This document shows positions 7,804 to 17,029 of a stretch of 53,117 nucleotides of DNA, piece after piece (position 1 is the first letter of the stretch; every line of letters starts with the position of its first letter). Location of the stretch: assembly GCA_051000395.1 (NCBI GenBank), contig JBPCOI010000045.1:1-53117 (forward strand), in the 5' to 3' direction. Made by a program: the position numbers and the translations under genes. A model generated the notes under the pieces. It was not told where the DNA came from. It did no database searches and saw only the letters and a program-made list of their open reading frames with translations. The stretch is from JBPCOI01 sp051000395. GTDB lineage: Bacteria; Actinomycetota; Actinomycetes; Mycobacteriales; Jatrophihabitantaceae.

Positions 7804-8352
7804 GTGGCTGCGCTATGGGTTGGATTTGGCATCGCGTTGTTCGTAGCGATTGCGGCATTCTCTCTGCTGCTTGTACTCGCCAGGAGACTACGAAACCTTG
7901 AGGAACGAATTGGCGCATTCTTCATCGTACCCGAAGGTGGACTGCCGGCTCCGGGAACGCCGGTGCCCGAGTTCGTGGGCACCTCATGCGATGGGCTCAA
8001 AATCGACACTATAGGTGTTTCTGGCCCGAACCAGATTCTTGCCTTCCTAACAACTGAGTGTGCCGTATGTCGTGAACAGGTATATGTCCTGCGCGGTGCG
8101 GCTGCTATTCGTGAGCCCAAACCTTTGGTGGTCGTAGCTGGCCCGCCTGATGATCGAGCTGAGATGGTGGGCGCGCTACGTGGATTCACAAATGTAATGG
8201 AAGAGCCGATGAACGGGCCCCTTGCAACTGTCTTCGGCGTGCAGGAGTTCCCGGCAATCTTACTTTACAGCGACGGTGTCCTGCATATTGCGAGTCATGG
8301 GATGGCGGCCGTCCTAGAGAGTGCTCAACTGGGCTCTAGCACCGTGCAGTGA
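7804..8352 (+). CDS. MauD/TlpA-like membrane-anchored redoxin
   Basis: 182 residues. An N-terminal membrane anchor (LWVGFGIALFVAIAAFSLLLVLA) is followed by a thioredoxin-fold domain: PAPGTPVPEF, then AFLTTECAVCREQV with the CxxC active site at about residues 86-89, and VFGVQEFPAILLY with the cis-Pro region. MauD-type proteins have this layout and act with MauE in disulfide formation in the exported small subunit of methylamine dehydrogenase. Here no dehydrogenase genes are seen. Start GTG at 7804 (an AAGAAGGGG sequence lies about 11 bp upstream). Stop overlaps the exporter start by 4 bp. The IS upstream may have cut it off from the peptide promoter. Contains at least one TTA codon. Confidence 0.83.
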   Translation: MAALWVGFGIALFVAIAAFSLLLVLARRLRNLEERIGAFFIVPEGGLPAPGTPVPEFVGTSCDGLKIDTIGVSGPNQILAFLTTECAVCREQVYVLRGAAAIREPKPLVVVAGPPDDRAEMVGALRGFTNVMEEPMNGPLATVFGVQEFPAILLYSDGVLHIASHGMAAVLESAQLGSSTVQ

Positions 8353-10214
8353 GCAGCTCCGCACGAGCCGCCAGCGCGTGCACACTGCGACACTGCGCTC
8401 GGACAGCCCTGCGTATCATTCGCGCTACAGCGGCCAGAGAGCTTTATGGAATTACTGCGCTGACGGTCACCGGTGGCCTACTGCCAGTCGCCGCCGCATT
8501 GGCAATACGAACACTTCTCAATGATCTGGTTCGGTCGCCGCGCCATATCGGTGCAGTGACTGTTGCCGGATGTGTCTTAGTCCTCGCTGCTGCTGGAATC
8601 GGTGGGAACGCTCTACAGGGTCTTGAGCTGTACCTCAAAGGGCGTATGAACCGTAAGGTGCGTCTAGCCATGCGTTCGCGCTTATTCATGACAATAAACG
8701 GCTGGATTGGTATAGAGCGATTCGAGGACCCCGACAGTCTAAACCGCATACGGCTTGCGGAACAAGCGGGCGACAGCGCGCCACAAGCTTTAGTCACCGC
8801 AGGTGTGCAGCTTGGTCAGGCGGGTGTCACAATGGTAGGATTCCTAATCACGATACTACTGATATTGCCCGTACTTTTGGTTACCGTCTTTGCCGCAGCT
8901 ATTCCTATTGGGTTATTACAGCTTCGGCTCGGACGATTGCGGGCCAATACCTTATTAGATACCTCCGCGTACTATCGGCGGCTCATGTTCTACGATATGC
9001 TCGCCACTGATATACGAGCCGCTAAGGAAATTCGCCTATTTGGTCTTCGCAAATTTGTTACCGATCGCATGCTGCGCGATCTTCGGTCGGCCGGTGCCTT
9101 AGAGCGAGCCATGGATCGCTCTTCGGTTCGCATCGAGACCCTCATTGGAGCGGTCGGCGCTTTGGTAGATATCGTGAGCATCTCAGTAATCGTGTACCTC
9201 GCGGTTCACGGTGAGCTATCGGTCGGCGATGTCACAGTGCTCTTCGCGGCACTCGTCGCGCTTAACTTCGCCATCGGGTCAGCCACCGACCAAGCGGCTA
9301 GCGCCTACCAAGCCGCCCTGATGTTTCGCTATTTCGTCGAGCTTACCGACGAAGAGCACGCCACGTCCGAGCCCGTGGATCCGATGGAGCATGGGGATGA
9401 GGACGCAGCGCTCGGTGTGGAGTTCGACAATGTATGGTTCCGGTACTCGAAAGACCTTCCGTTTGCGCTCTCGGGAGTCAGCTTCCACATGAGACCGGGC
9501 CAAACTGTCGGGCTTGTGGGATTGAATGGCGCAGGCAAGTCTACGATCGTCAAGTTGTTGTGCCGTATGTACGCGCCCGAACGTGGCGTCATTCGCTGGA
9601 ACGGCATTGACATTCAGATAATAGGCGCCGAGCGGCTAAGAGAACGTGTCAGTGCCGTGTTTCAGGACTTTATGGCTTACGACTATTCAGCGGCTGACAA
9701 TATCGCCGTCGGCAACCTCACATTTCTCAACGACCGGGACCGAATCCGGAGCGCCGCAGCAACGGCCATGGTCGACAATATAATTGCGCGCTTGCCGTGC
9801 GGCTACGATACGCTGCTTAGCCGTATATTCGACACCGATGAAGCAGGCAATCAAAATTCGCAGCTATCAGGTGGACAGTGGCAACGCGGTGCGTTGGCCC
9901 GCGCATTTCTGCGTAATGACGCAGATTTGGTGATACTCGATGAGCCAAATTCGGGCCTCGATCCGGAAGCGGAGTACGACGTGAGCTGCCGGCTGCACAG
10001 ATTCCTTAGCGGGAAACTAGGACTACTAATTTCTCATCGTCTTAACCTAATCCGTGAATCAGATATGATCTTGGTGTTGAAGTCGGGGAAAATTGTTGAG
10101 AGTGGCACCCACGATGAACTTATGGGAGCTGGCGGATACTATTGCGAGCTATTTTCGCTACAAGCTGTTGGATTCGAGCGCGGCGGGATCCCGTTTAGGC
10201 GTGTCGATACATGA
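8349..10214 (+). CDS. ABC exporter, fused membrane and ATPase domains
   Basis: 621 residues. The N-terminal two thirds carry hydrophobic spans of an ABC type-1 exporter fold (for example VTVAGCVLVLAAAGIGG and FLITILLILPVLLVTVFAAAIPIGLL). The ATPase domain has Walker A GLNGAGKST (~residues 391-399), the signature LSGGQWQRGALARAF (~507), Walker B DLVILDEPNSGLD and the switch His in LLISHRL. There is no N-terminal C39 peptidase domain, consistent with a separate signal peptidase in the cluster. The likely cargo is the cysteine-rich peptide, by context. GTG start overlaps the redoxin TGA. Lower GC than the chromosome and several TTA codons (for example in IGLLQL and NTLLDT), pointing to foreign origin or bldA-type control. 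Confidence 0.88.
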   Translation: MSSSARAASACTLRHCARTALRIIRATAARELYGITALTVTGGLLPVAAALAIRTLLNDLVRSPRHIGAVTVAGCVLVLAAAGIGGNALQGLELYLKGRMNRKVRLAMRSRLFMTINGWIGIERFEDPDSLNRIRLAEQAGDSAPQALVTAGVQLGQAGVTMVGFLITILLILPVLLVTVFAAAIPIGLLQLRLGRLRANTLLDTSAYYRRLMFYDMLATDIRAAKEIRLFGLRKFVTDRMLRDLRSAGALERAMDRSSVRIETLIGAVGALVDIVSISVIVYLAVHGELSVGDVTVLFAALVALNFAIGSATDQAASAYQAALMFRYFVELTDEEHATSEPVDPMEHGDEDAALGVEFDNVWFRYSKDLPFALSGVSFHMRPGQTVGLVGLNGAGKSTIVKLLCRMYAPERGVIRWNGIDIQIIGAERLRERVSAVFQDFMAYDYSAADNIAVGNLTFLNDRDRIRSAAATAMVDNIIARLPCGYDTLLSRIFDTDEAGNQNSQLSGGQWQRGALARAFLRNDADLVILDEPNSGLDPEAEYDVSCRLHRFLSGKLGLLISHRLNLIRESDMILVLKSGKIVESGTHDELMGAGGYYCELFSLQAVGFERGGIPFRRVDT

Positions 10215-10331
10215 CCGAGGCTGCAAGATGCGGTAGTAGTGCCCAGTTAGTCGCTCAACGTAGACTGCCTGCCACTGGTGGAACACTAGGCTGGACGTCA
10301 TTCAGCGGCCAATCTCGGCCGGGTTGAGATA

Positions 10332-13300
10332 ATGGTGACGTGGGTGCGTGTTCGTGCTGGGCTATTGGCCCGTGGTATGTGGTGGCGGCGGGGAATTACC
10401 GCTGCTTTACTGGGTGTGGCTGTGCTGGCGACCACTGCGGCGGCGCTGGGGCCCCTGTATGCGCGGGCGGCGAGTGAGTCGATCCTGCAAGACCATCTGA
10501 TACAGGCGACGTGGAGTGCCGGACTGCTAATGCGCTCGACGGTGGATGTCGGGCAACCCGGCGCGCTTCGCAGTCTTGATGACGAGGTCCTTCGACCAGG
10601 TGCCGTTCGCGGTTACGGCACGCAGGTTCGCGGACTCTATACCCCGCTTGGCTTGAGTGTCGCCGCACAGCAAAATGCGTCGGGCTTGACTACCCACCTG
10701 GTGTGGGTGGACGGGCAATGCCAGCATCTCGTCATCTTGCAGGGCCGCTGTCCGGATCGCCCCAACGAAGCGATTATGAGTCAGCGAACTGTCGGGACCG
10801 GGACGTTCGCGCCGAGTCCCGGATCAACCGTGTTTCTCGGAACGATTGCTACGCCCGATGATCCAGGCTACTTCACATCGCCCCATCCTATTCCGCCGCC
10901 AATCCGCATCGTGGGGATATACCGGCCAAAGAACAGCACCGACCCCTTTTGGTTCGGCGCGAGCTACTTCGACGCCCGGGCTGGGAATCTCGGGCACGTC
11001 GCCACGGTTGATTCCTTATTCGTCGCCGAGAGTGAATTTCTTGACCGGCAGCCACATACGTACGTCGAAGCCGACTTCGACTATCCACTGAGCACGTCAC
11101 AAATACGATTAAGAAATGTGGATGTCGAACGAGCCGCGGTTTCACATGTGCTGAGCACCTATCAAGGTCGTGACGGCATCGCGGCAGAATCTCAACTGCT
11201 TGCAGTATTCGCCTCGGCCGGCCACGAGGAGCACCTAGTGGATATTTCCACGCTATTGGTGACGCTCCAGTTGTCCCTACTGGCCTGGCTGGTGCTGTTC
11301 CAGGTATCCGCGGACGCTATCGGGGCACGGGGCAACGAAATCGCTATGGCGAAACTCCGGGGGTACTCGGCACTCGCAACGCTGCGCTTCGCCTTCGCCG
11401 AACCAGTTATTGTGCTTGTTGCCGCGGTACCGCTCGGAATTGTACTCGCGGACGCCGTCACCCACGTGCTAGCGGATTCAACCTTCGTCGCAGGCGTGCC
11501 GGTCGCGATCACTTGGGCGTCGGCAGGGACGGCAGCTACCGCATTTGCCGGCGCTGTTGCCGCGTTGGTGTGGGGCGGGTACCAAACGCTGACGCGCTCG
11601 GTCCTCGATCAGTGGCGGCATACGACGCGCAGCCCCGGGCATGGCCGGCTGGTGCTAGCTTTTGACATCGTTCTTTCAGTTGGAGCTTCGGTCGGCCTGG
11701 GTGTCCTTGTTGCCAATCGGCAGGCGGGGACGGAAAGTGACACGGCTGCGCTGCTGGAACCGGGTCTACTCGTGTTCGCCGTCTCGATCGTCGGCGTGCG
11801 GCTAGTGCCCCTCGCCTGCCGATGGCTGGCAGGCCTTACTCGCGGGTCCCGACGAGTCGGGATGTTTCTGGCGACGAGGCAGGTAGCCCGTCAACCCGTC
11901 GGCCTGCGCCTTGCCGCGTTCTTAGCCGTAGCAGCGGGTCTGGCGGCGTTCGCGGTGGCGGGACAATCGATCACGGCTACGAACCGTCGCCATCGCGCGC
12001 AGGCAGAGGTAGGCGCGCCACAAGTGGCGTCTGTGCAGTTCGATCCGGGGCTGGACCCGGTCGCGGCAACACATCGAGCTGATCCGGACGGCAGATGGGC
12101 CATGACCGCAGCGACCTGGCTTCCCGATGGAGGGGGCTCGGTCGTGGGCACGGTGCTCGGCGTCGACACACCGAGACTCGAGACGGTCGGCTACGCCGTA
12201 TCGGGTGGGCTAGACCCGGCGAGTTTGAGCGCCGCGCTAGCACCACCAGTCCCACCGATAGTCCTCACCACCAGCATGTTGCGGGTGCATCTGGTCGCCG
12301 CCGCGCTCACCGGAAATGTCGCCCCGCTCGTCCAGGTCAACTTCCGCAGTCCCCAGCAAGTCGACGGCGACTCAGAGGGCGGCACGATCAGCGACGGCGC
12401 ACGTGTCTACTCGGTGCCCGTCCCCTGTACGCGCGGCTGTACGTTGCGTGGGATCACGTGGGACCGGCCGATCTCGGCGACAGGCCGGCTCGCCGGGCGG
12501 CTCAGCCTGACTGGACTCGACGCCCTGACTGGCGGGGGCTGGAAACCACTCGGGATTGAGCTCGGGGTCCCGAACTCCTGGCACGCAGCTACTGCCTTGG
12601 GCCAAGCCAACGATCACGTAACTATTAGCGCGAACGGGATCCAAGACAACTTTGATAGCATCGATGGCGGCTACGGCGGCATCGCCTACTCCAGCGACCC
12701 GTCGCCGATGCCTGCCATCGCGGCACCGCAGGCACTGGCAGGCGGCTCCGAAACAGCCGGGCACTTTACGCTCGTTGACCTCACCAACACCAGCGCCTAC
12801 TTCACAGTCGTCCGCACCGTGTCAGTCCTACCCGCCGTCTTGGACAACGGCGTCATCATGGACCTGGCAACGCTGCAGGACGAGCTACCCGGATTCACAG
12901 CCGAAGCCAACTGGCAAGTATGGCTGGGACCGAACGCGCCCCCGAACGCGCTCGCAAGGCTGGCAGCCGCTGGGCTGCAGACACAAGGCGTGCAGAGCAC
13001 TTCCGATCGCGTGAGCCAGCTCGCCCGCCAGGCTCCCGCCCTCGCGCTGTTTCTGCTGCTGGTCTGTGCCGTCGCTGGCGCAGCGCTCGCAACCGGTGGC
13101 ACAGCTATCTCGATCAGCGCAAGTGGCAGGCGCCGCACGTACGAACTTGCCGCCCTGCGCGCGGTTGGTGTGCCCCGCGCGTCGCTGCTGCGCGCCAGCA
13201 TCGCTGAACAAGCCCTACTTCTCGGTGGCGCCGTCATACTCGGCGTGCCCACAGGACTGATTGCCGCGACGATCGCCATGCCCGCCATCCCCGAATTCGC

Positions 13301-13457
13301 CAATCCCACGCCGATACGACTGGACTACGGACTCCAGCTTTTGCCAACCGCCGTCTTCGCCGCCGCATTCGTCGTCCTGCTTATCCTCACAGCGCTGACG
13401 GCCGGACGCATGCTCATCCACGCCGCAGTCCCCGACAGGCTCCGCGCCGCCGAGTGA
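10332..13457 (+). CDS. Large FtsX-family ABC transporter permease
   Basis: 1041 residues, about 10 membrane helices: one near residues 15-38, a set at roughly 300-530 and a set of three or four at the C-terminus (~900-1035, including LAALRAVGVPRASLLRASIAEQALLLGGAVILGVP, the typical FtsX conserved block). Long extracellular domains lie between them, as in MacB/LolCE-like or antimicrobial-peptide-resistance permeases. It needs a separate ATPase, which is the next gene, directly adjacent. It might export or give protection against a peptide such as the cysteine-rich product, but that is only neighbourhood inference. Start ATG at 10332. Confidence 0.85.
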   Translation: MVTWVRVRAGLLARGMWWRRGITAALLGVAVLATTAAALGPLYARAASESILQDHLIQATWSAGLLMRSTVDVGQPGALRSLDDEVLRPGAVRGYGTQVRGLYTPLGLSVAAQQNASGLTTHLVWVDGQCQHLVILQGRCPDRPNEAIMSQRTVGTGTFAPSPGSTVFLGTIATPDDPGYFTSPHPIPPPIRIVGIYRPKNSTDPFWFGASYFDARAGNLGHVATVDSLFVAESEFLDRQPHTYVEADFDYPLSTSQIRLRNVDVERAAVSHVLSTYQGRDGIAAESQLLAVFASAGHEEHLVDISTLLVTLQLSLLAWLVLFQVSADAIGARGNEIAMAKLRGYSALATLRFAFAEPVIVLVAAVPLGIVLADAVTHVLADSTFVAGVPVAITWASAGTAATAFAGAVAALVWGGYQTLTRSVLDQWRHTTRSPGHGRLVLAFDIVLSVGASVGLGVLVANRQAGTESDTAALLEPGLLVFAVSIVGVRLVPLACRWLAGLTRGSRRVGMFLATRQVARQPVGLRLAAFLAVAAGLAAFAVAGQSITATNRRHRAQAEVGAPQVASVQFDPGLDPVAATHRADPDGRWAMTAATWLPDGGGSVVGTVLGVDTPRLETVGYAVSGGLDPASLSAALAPPVPPIVLTTSMLRVHLVAAALTGNVAPLVQVNFRSPQQVDGDSEGGTISDGARVYSVPVPCTRGCTLRGITWDRPISATGRLAGRLSLTGLDALTGGGWKPLGIELGVPNSWHAATALGQANDHVTISANGIQDNFDSIDGGYGGIAYSSDPSPMPAIAAPQALAGGSETAGHFTLVDLTNTSAYFTVVRTVSVLPAVLDNGVIMDLATLQDELPGFTAEANWQVWLGPNAPPNALARLAAAGLQTQGVQSTSDRVSQLARQAPALALFLLLVCAVAGAALATGGTAISISASGRRRTYELAALRAVGVPRASLLRASIAEQALLLGGAVILGVPTGLIAATIAMPAIPEFANPTPIRLDYGLQLLPTAVFAAAFVVLLILTALTAGRMLIHAAVPDRLRAAE

Positions 13458-14308
13458 GTGAGGCAAGCCGTGAACAGCGAATCGACCGCAGCACCGGGCG
13501 GCACCCGAGTGTCATGCAGCGACGTCTGTCAGATATACGACGTCGACGGCGAGCGGGTGCACGCACTTCGGAACGTGAACGTCGAGATCGCGGCCGGAGA
13601 GACGGTCGCACTGTTCGGACCGTCCGGGTCGGGCAAGTCGACACTGCTGTCACTGTTGGCCGGCCTGCGCCGGCCCACCACGAGGCAGGTGCGCATCGAC
13701 GACCTTGAGCTCACAGCGCAGTCGGAGCGGACGCTGTCGCGGCTACGCGGGAAGCAGATCGGAGTGGTCATGCAAAACCCGAGCCGCAGCCTGCTGCCCT
13801 ACGGCACGCCCGAGCACAACATCCGCTTCGCCCAGAGAGCCGCCGACCGGCCCATCGCGAGTGGCTGCCCACGCCACGAGAGCTGCTCGACCGCCTCGAC
13901 CTCGGAGAGCTGGCCGGCCAACAGACGGCGCAGCTGTCCGTCGGCGAGCAGCAGCGGCTGTCGGTCGCCGTTGCCATGGCCAGCATGCCCAAACTGCTGC
14001 TCGCCGACGAGCCAAGCAGCCAGCTCGACAGCGAAAACCGTGACCGGATCGTGGCGCTGATGCGGCGGGTGGGCAAGTCGTTCGGCACCACTATCGTGGT
14101 GGTAACGCACGACCCGGCCGTCGCCGCGGCCACCCACCGCATCATCACGCTGACGGAGGGGCGCGTCGTCGACGACCTCGGAGTGGAGTACGGAGGCAGC
14201 GGCGGGGCCCGGCTGGAGGGGGCAGCGACGAGTACGGGGCGCCATCGCGCCGTCGACCCCGCGACCGATTCGGTGGCGGTGGACGCGCTTATCCCAGGTG
14301 CTTCATAG
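13458..14308 (+). pseudogene. MacB/LolD-type ABC ATPase with a frameshift
   Basis: The first frame gives VALFGPSGSGKSTLLSLLAGL (Walker A) and the Q-loop IGVVMQNPSRSLLPYGTPEHNIRFAQRAADR, then turns to nonsense. The remaining domain continues in another frame from about 13850: HREWLPTPRELLDRLDL, QLSVGEQQRLSVAVAMA (signature), LLLADEPSSQLD (Walker B) and IVVVTHDP (switch His), ending at 14308. A one-base loss in the run GACCGGCCC (about 13845-13853) would explain it; restoring one G rejoins both halves. Either a real loss of function for the transporter pair or a sequencing error in a GC run. Starts right after the FtsX stop (GTG 13458; GTG 13470 also possible). Confidence 0.85.
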
Positions 14309-14453
14309 AGAGCGCGGAACTCGACTCAGTAGAGAAAGTTTGAACTGGTCGAGGGCGGGCCACTTGGTCTGCGCCGTGTTCGAGCCCATGCGTCCCCGCC
14401 GCCCTGTGGTTGTTGGTGGCGCGGGAAGCGACGAAGGAGCGGACCGCGCCGCC

Positions 14454-15200
14454 CTACTTTTCCGGTGATATCTGGTTCAGAGTTCTCATTATTTTTCCCG
14501 AGTTCTCTGCCAGACGTTGTAGTGCTGCATGGCCTTTGGCTGCTGTGGCCGCTGATGGTGCGCCGATGACTCCGGTTGGGCTGTAGGCGACGATGCCGAG
14601 GGTGAGGAGCTGGCGCCGGTCGAGTGCCTCGTGGTCATCGTGCTGCCAACCTTCGCGCAGGTAGTCAGGGTAGGCGGCGAGCAGGATCGAGGTCTCCAGT
14701 TCGCCGGCGTGCATGTCCTGAGGCGCGTCGCTGGTCATGCCCGCGCTGTGACGGGCGTCGGCCCAGTCGTCCCGTGCAGGAAACAGCGCCATCCGGCTCG
14801 CGCCGGGCGCCACGTTGGCCTGCTGGACAACGTTGGACAGCACGTAGTTCCCGCCGTGGCCGTTGACGATCAGCAGCCGGTCGATGCCTTGCTGATGCAG
14901 CGATTCGGTGATGTCGGTGATGATCGCGGCGAGGGTGCTGGCGCTGATGCTGAGTGTTCCGGCGAAGGCGGCGTGCTCGTGGGAGCAGGAGATCGTGAGC
15001 GGTGGCAGCTGGCGGACGGGGTGCGCTTGCGCGATCGTGTGGCTGATCGCTGCGGCGACGAGCGTGTCGGTGACCAGGGGAAGGTGCGGGCCGTGCTGTT
15101 CGAACGATCCGATGGGCAGCAGCGCCACGCTCGGCTCGGTGACTTGGCTGTCCGTGGTGACGGTGCGCGGCAGAATCGGTAGCTCGACAGGTCGGGTCAT
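14454..15200 (-). CDS. Creatininase-family amidohydrolase
   Basis: 248 residues. Metal-binding motifs of the creatinine amidohydrolase fold are present: LLPIGSFEQHGPHLPLVTD (Glu, His, Asp ligands), IVNGHGGN and HAGELETS. Family members include creatininase, the mycofactocin peptidase MftE and FAPy-forming deformylases, all hydrolysing amide bonds. No mycofactocin genes are seen here. It is coupled to the XRE-TPR regulator by an ATGA overlap (15197-15200), a pairing that suggests an accessory role in the mobile element; the substrate is unknown. Confidence 0.87.
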   Translation of the reverse strand: MTRPVELPILPRTVTTDSQVTEPSVALLPIGSFEQHGPHLPLVTDTLVAAAISHTIAQAHPVRQLPPLTISCSHEHAAFAGTLSISASTLAAIITDITESLHQQGIDRLLIVNGHGGNYVLSNVVQQANVAPGASRMALFPARDDWADARHSAGMTSDAPQDMHAGELETSILLAAYPDYLREGWQHDDHEALDRRQLLTLGIVAYSPTGVIGAPSAATAAKGHAALQRLAENSGKIMRTLNQISPEK

Positions 15201-16405
15201 GGGCTGGATTCTGCCTGTAGGGCGTCGCCGATACGTCGTCGCAGCACCGTGAGAGGCAGCGACCGGTCGGTGCGGGCTCGGCTGGTGAGCAGCCGCCGGA
15301 TGAGCCGAAGGTGATCTCTCGTGCGCACTGAGGGCACCGCGGTAAAGCCACGCAGCGCCGCCGGGAGCTGATCGATCGCGCCCTGATAGTCCCCGACAAT
15401 GATCAACGCGTGCAGCAGCCGGACGCGGGCGACGGCATGGTCACGCTGTTGACCGGTGGGCCAGCTGTCGACGTGCTCGGCGAGCAGACTGACGGCGCGT
15501 TCGGCTTGCCCGATCGTGAGCAGGCCGCTGGCTGTCTCAGAGGCGATGTAGGCGGGGCTGATGTAGCTGGCCAGCTCGTCCGGTCCCGGTTCGGCGTGGG
15601 CGAGTTCGGCGGCATACCAGGCGTGCTCGGTAAAGGCGTGCTCGTCCTTGTCGGCCAGGGCTGCCAGTGCCTGCTGCCGGGCGATGCTGGCGTGCAGGGG
15701 CAAGGTCGGCAGCGGTTTGATCAGTGCGGCGGCGTCCGCGGCGAGTTCGACGGCCAGCTCCGGATCGGTGCTGGTGAGAATGTTGGAACGACGCATCAAG
15801 ATCATTGCCCGCAGTGCCGGGTCCGCTGCACGGGCGTTGTCCTCGGCACGGGTGGTGAGCCGGAGGGCGGTGGTCAGGTCGCCGCTGTCTTGGGCGATCC
15901 AGCCGCCGAGTTCGGCGATCAGCGCCGCCGCGCGGCGGGCGTCTCGGCGCAACGCTGCCGGGGTGACCGCGATGAGCTTCTCGATCGTGGTCAGGTCCCG
16001 GTCCACCAAGGCCTTGGCGTAGCCCGGGCCGAAAATGTGCTCGGCACGGGTGTGCACGGCCCGCTGGTCCAGGATCTGTTCCACGACATCGCCGGTCACG
16101 GTGACATCCAGGAGCAGCGCCCTGGGCAGGTCGGTATCGGCGAGTACCCCGAACAGCGCGGCCTCGCCGAGTTGTAGTGCCTCGGCGAGCAGAGGTCGCC
16201 ACCGGGGACCGGGGGTCTCGCGGCCGTGCTCGAACTCGATGATCTGCCGTCGCGCGGACTCCAGCGAGATCGCCGGAACGCGGTAGCGAGCCCGCAGCTT
16301 GAGCGTCTCGGCAGCCAATTCCTCCTGGCTCAACCCGGCCGCGTGGCGGGCATCGCGCAGCGCCTGCCCCACGGGGCACTCGGAGAACTCGGCCAGGCCA
16401 GCCAT
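15197..16405 (-). CDS. XRE-type HTH regulator with TPR-like repeats
   Basis: 402 residues. N-terminal helix-turn-helix (VGQALRDARHAAGLSQEELAAE, then ISLESARRQIIEFEHGRETP) with an insertion, followed by a long all-helical region of TPR-like repeats (residues ~150-390). This two-part layout is common in actinobacterial regulators, including those in AICEs. Probably controls the divergent transfer/replication genes that start at 16556 and its own operon with the creatininase gene. The 150-bp divergent gap is the likely operator region. ATG at 16405. Confidence 0.85.
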   Translation of the reverse strand: MAGLAEFSECPVGQALRDARHAAGLSQEELAAETLKLRARYRVPAISLESARRQIIEFEHGRETPGPRWRPLLAEALQLGEAALFGVLADTDLPRALLLDVTVTGDVVEQILDQRAVHTRAEHIFGPGYAKALVDRDLTTIEKLIAVTPAALRRDARRAAALIAELGGWIAQDSGDLTTALRLTTRAEDNARAADPALRAMILMRRSNILTSTDPELAVELAADAAALIKPLPTLPLHASIARQQALAALADKDEHAFTEHAWYAAELAHAEPGPDELASYISPAYIASETASGLLTIGQAERAVSLLAEHVDSWPTGQQRDHAVARVRLLHALIIVGDYQGAIDQLPAALRGFTAVPSVRTRDHLRLIRRLLTSRARTDRSLPLTVLRRRIGDALQAESSP

Positions 16406-16555
16406 GCGGGCATTCTGCCCTATTCGAACACGTCGTGTGGCGGGGGGATCTCCTGTCGCCTCACACCGTCTCACTGATGCTCGCCGCCGTGCAGCGGTGT
16501 GCTGGTGCTCGTGGCCGAACACGCGGTCACCGAGCAAATCGAAGGGACGGCCGTT

Positions 16556-16939
16556 ATGAGGCTGAATATCGACACGAGTGGGGTGCAGTTCTTCTGCACC
16601 CGGGCGCCGGAGGCGCGCACGGATCGGGACACCGGTGTGCCCCGGATGGATCGCGAGGCGGGCCTGCAGTTGTGGCAGGTGCAGCTCGCGGCGCTGGATT
16701 CCACTGGCGGGGAGGTGCTGGGCGTGACGGTCGCGGGCCAGCCCGAGATTGCGGTCGGCTCCCCGGTGGTGGTGGAGCGGCTGTACGCGATCCCGTGGAG
16801 CCAGGGTGACCGCTCGGGTGTGGCGTACCGGGCGGCGTCGCTGCGCTCGACCGGTACCCCGATCGCGGGCGTGATCAACCCCAGCTCGCCGGCAAGCGAG
16901 CGCGGCGGGTCGGGCCAGTCCGGTAAGCAAGCCGCCTGA
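16556..16939 (+). CDS. Small conserved AICE protein of unknown function
   Basis: 127 residues, no membrane segment; begins MRLNIDTSGVQFFCTRAPEARTD and has a compact predicted beta-rich core (LQLWQVQLAALDS, EVLGVTVAGQP, PVVVERLYAIPW), then a Ser/Gly-rich tail. Proteins of this type precede the FtsK-like gene in many actinobacterial integrative elements and are usually called hypothetical or regulatory. ATG at 16556 preceded by GAAGGGACGG. A longer frame from 16499 is open, but the internal start has the better ribosome site. First gene of the plus-strand transfer/replication operon. Confidence 0.7.
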   Translation: MRLNIDTSGVQFFCTRAPEARTDRDTGVPRMDREAGLQLWQVQLAALDSTGGEVLGVTVAGQPEIAVGSPVVVERLYAIPWSQGDRSGVAYRAASLRSTGTPIAGVINPSSPASERGGSGQSGKQAA

Positions 16940-17029
16940 GGCTGCCGCTGCTGCCGGACCCGTCTCTTGGACCTCACGTGGCGGGGCGGGTCCGGCAACC
17001 TCAAGTCTTCTGTGAAAGGGAAGTGATCG

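Noticed and set aside
6591..10214. Methylamine dehydrogenase (mau) operon
   Set aside because: MauE- and MauD-like genes are present, but there are no large or small dehydrogenase subunits, and the peptide is much shorter than MauA and lacks its Trp pattern.
14454..15200. Mycofactocin peptidase MftE
   Set aside because: The fold matches, but no mftA, mftB, mftC or partner genes are nearby; kept as a general creatininase-family enzyme.
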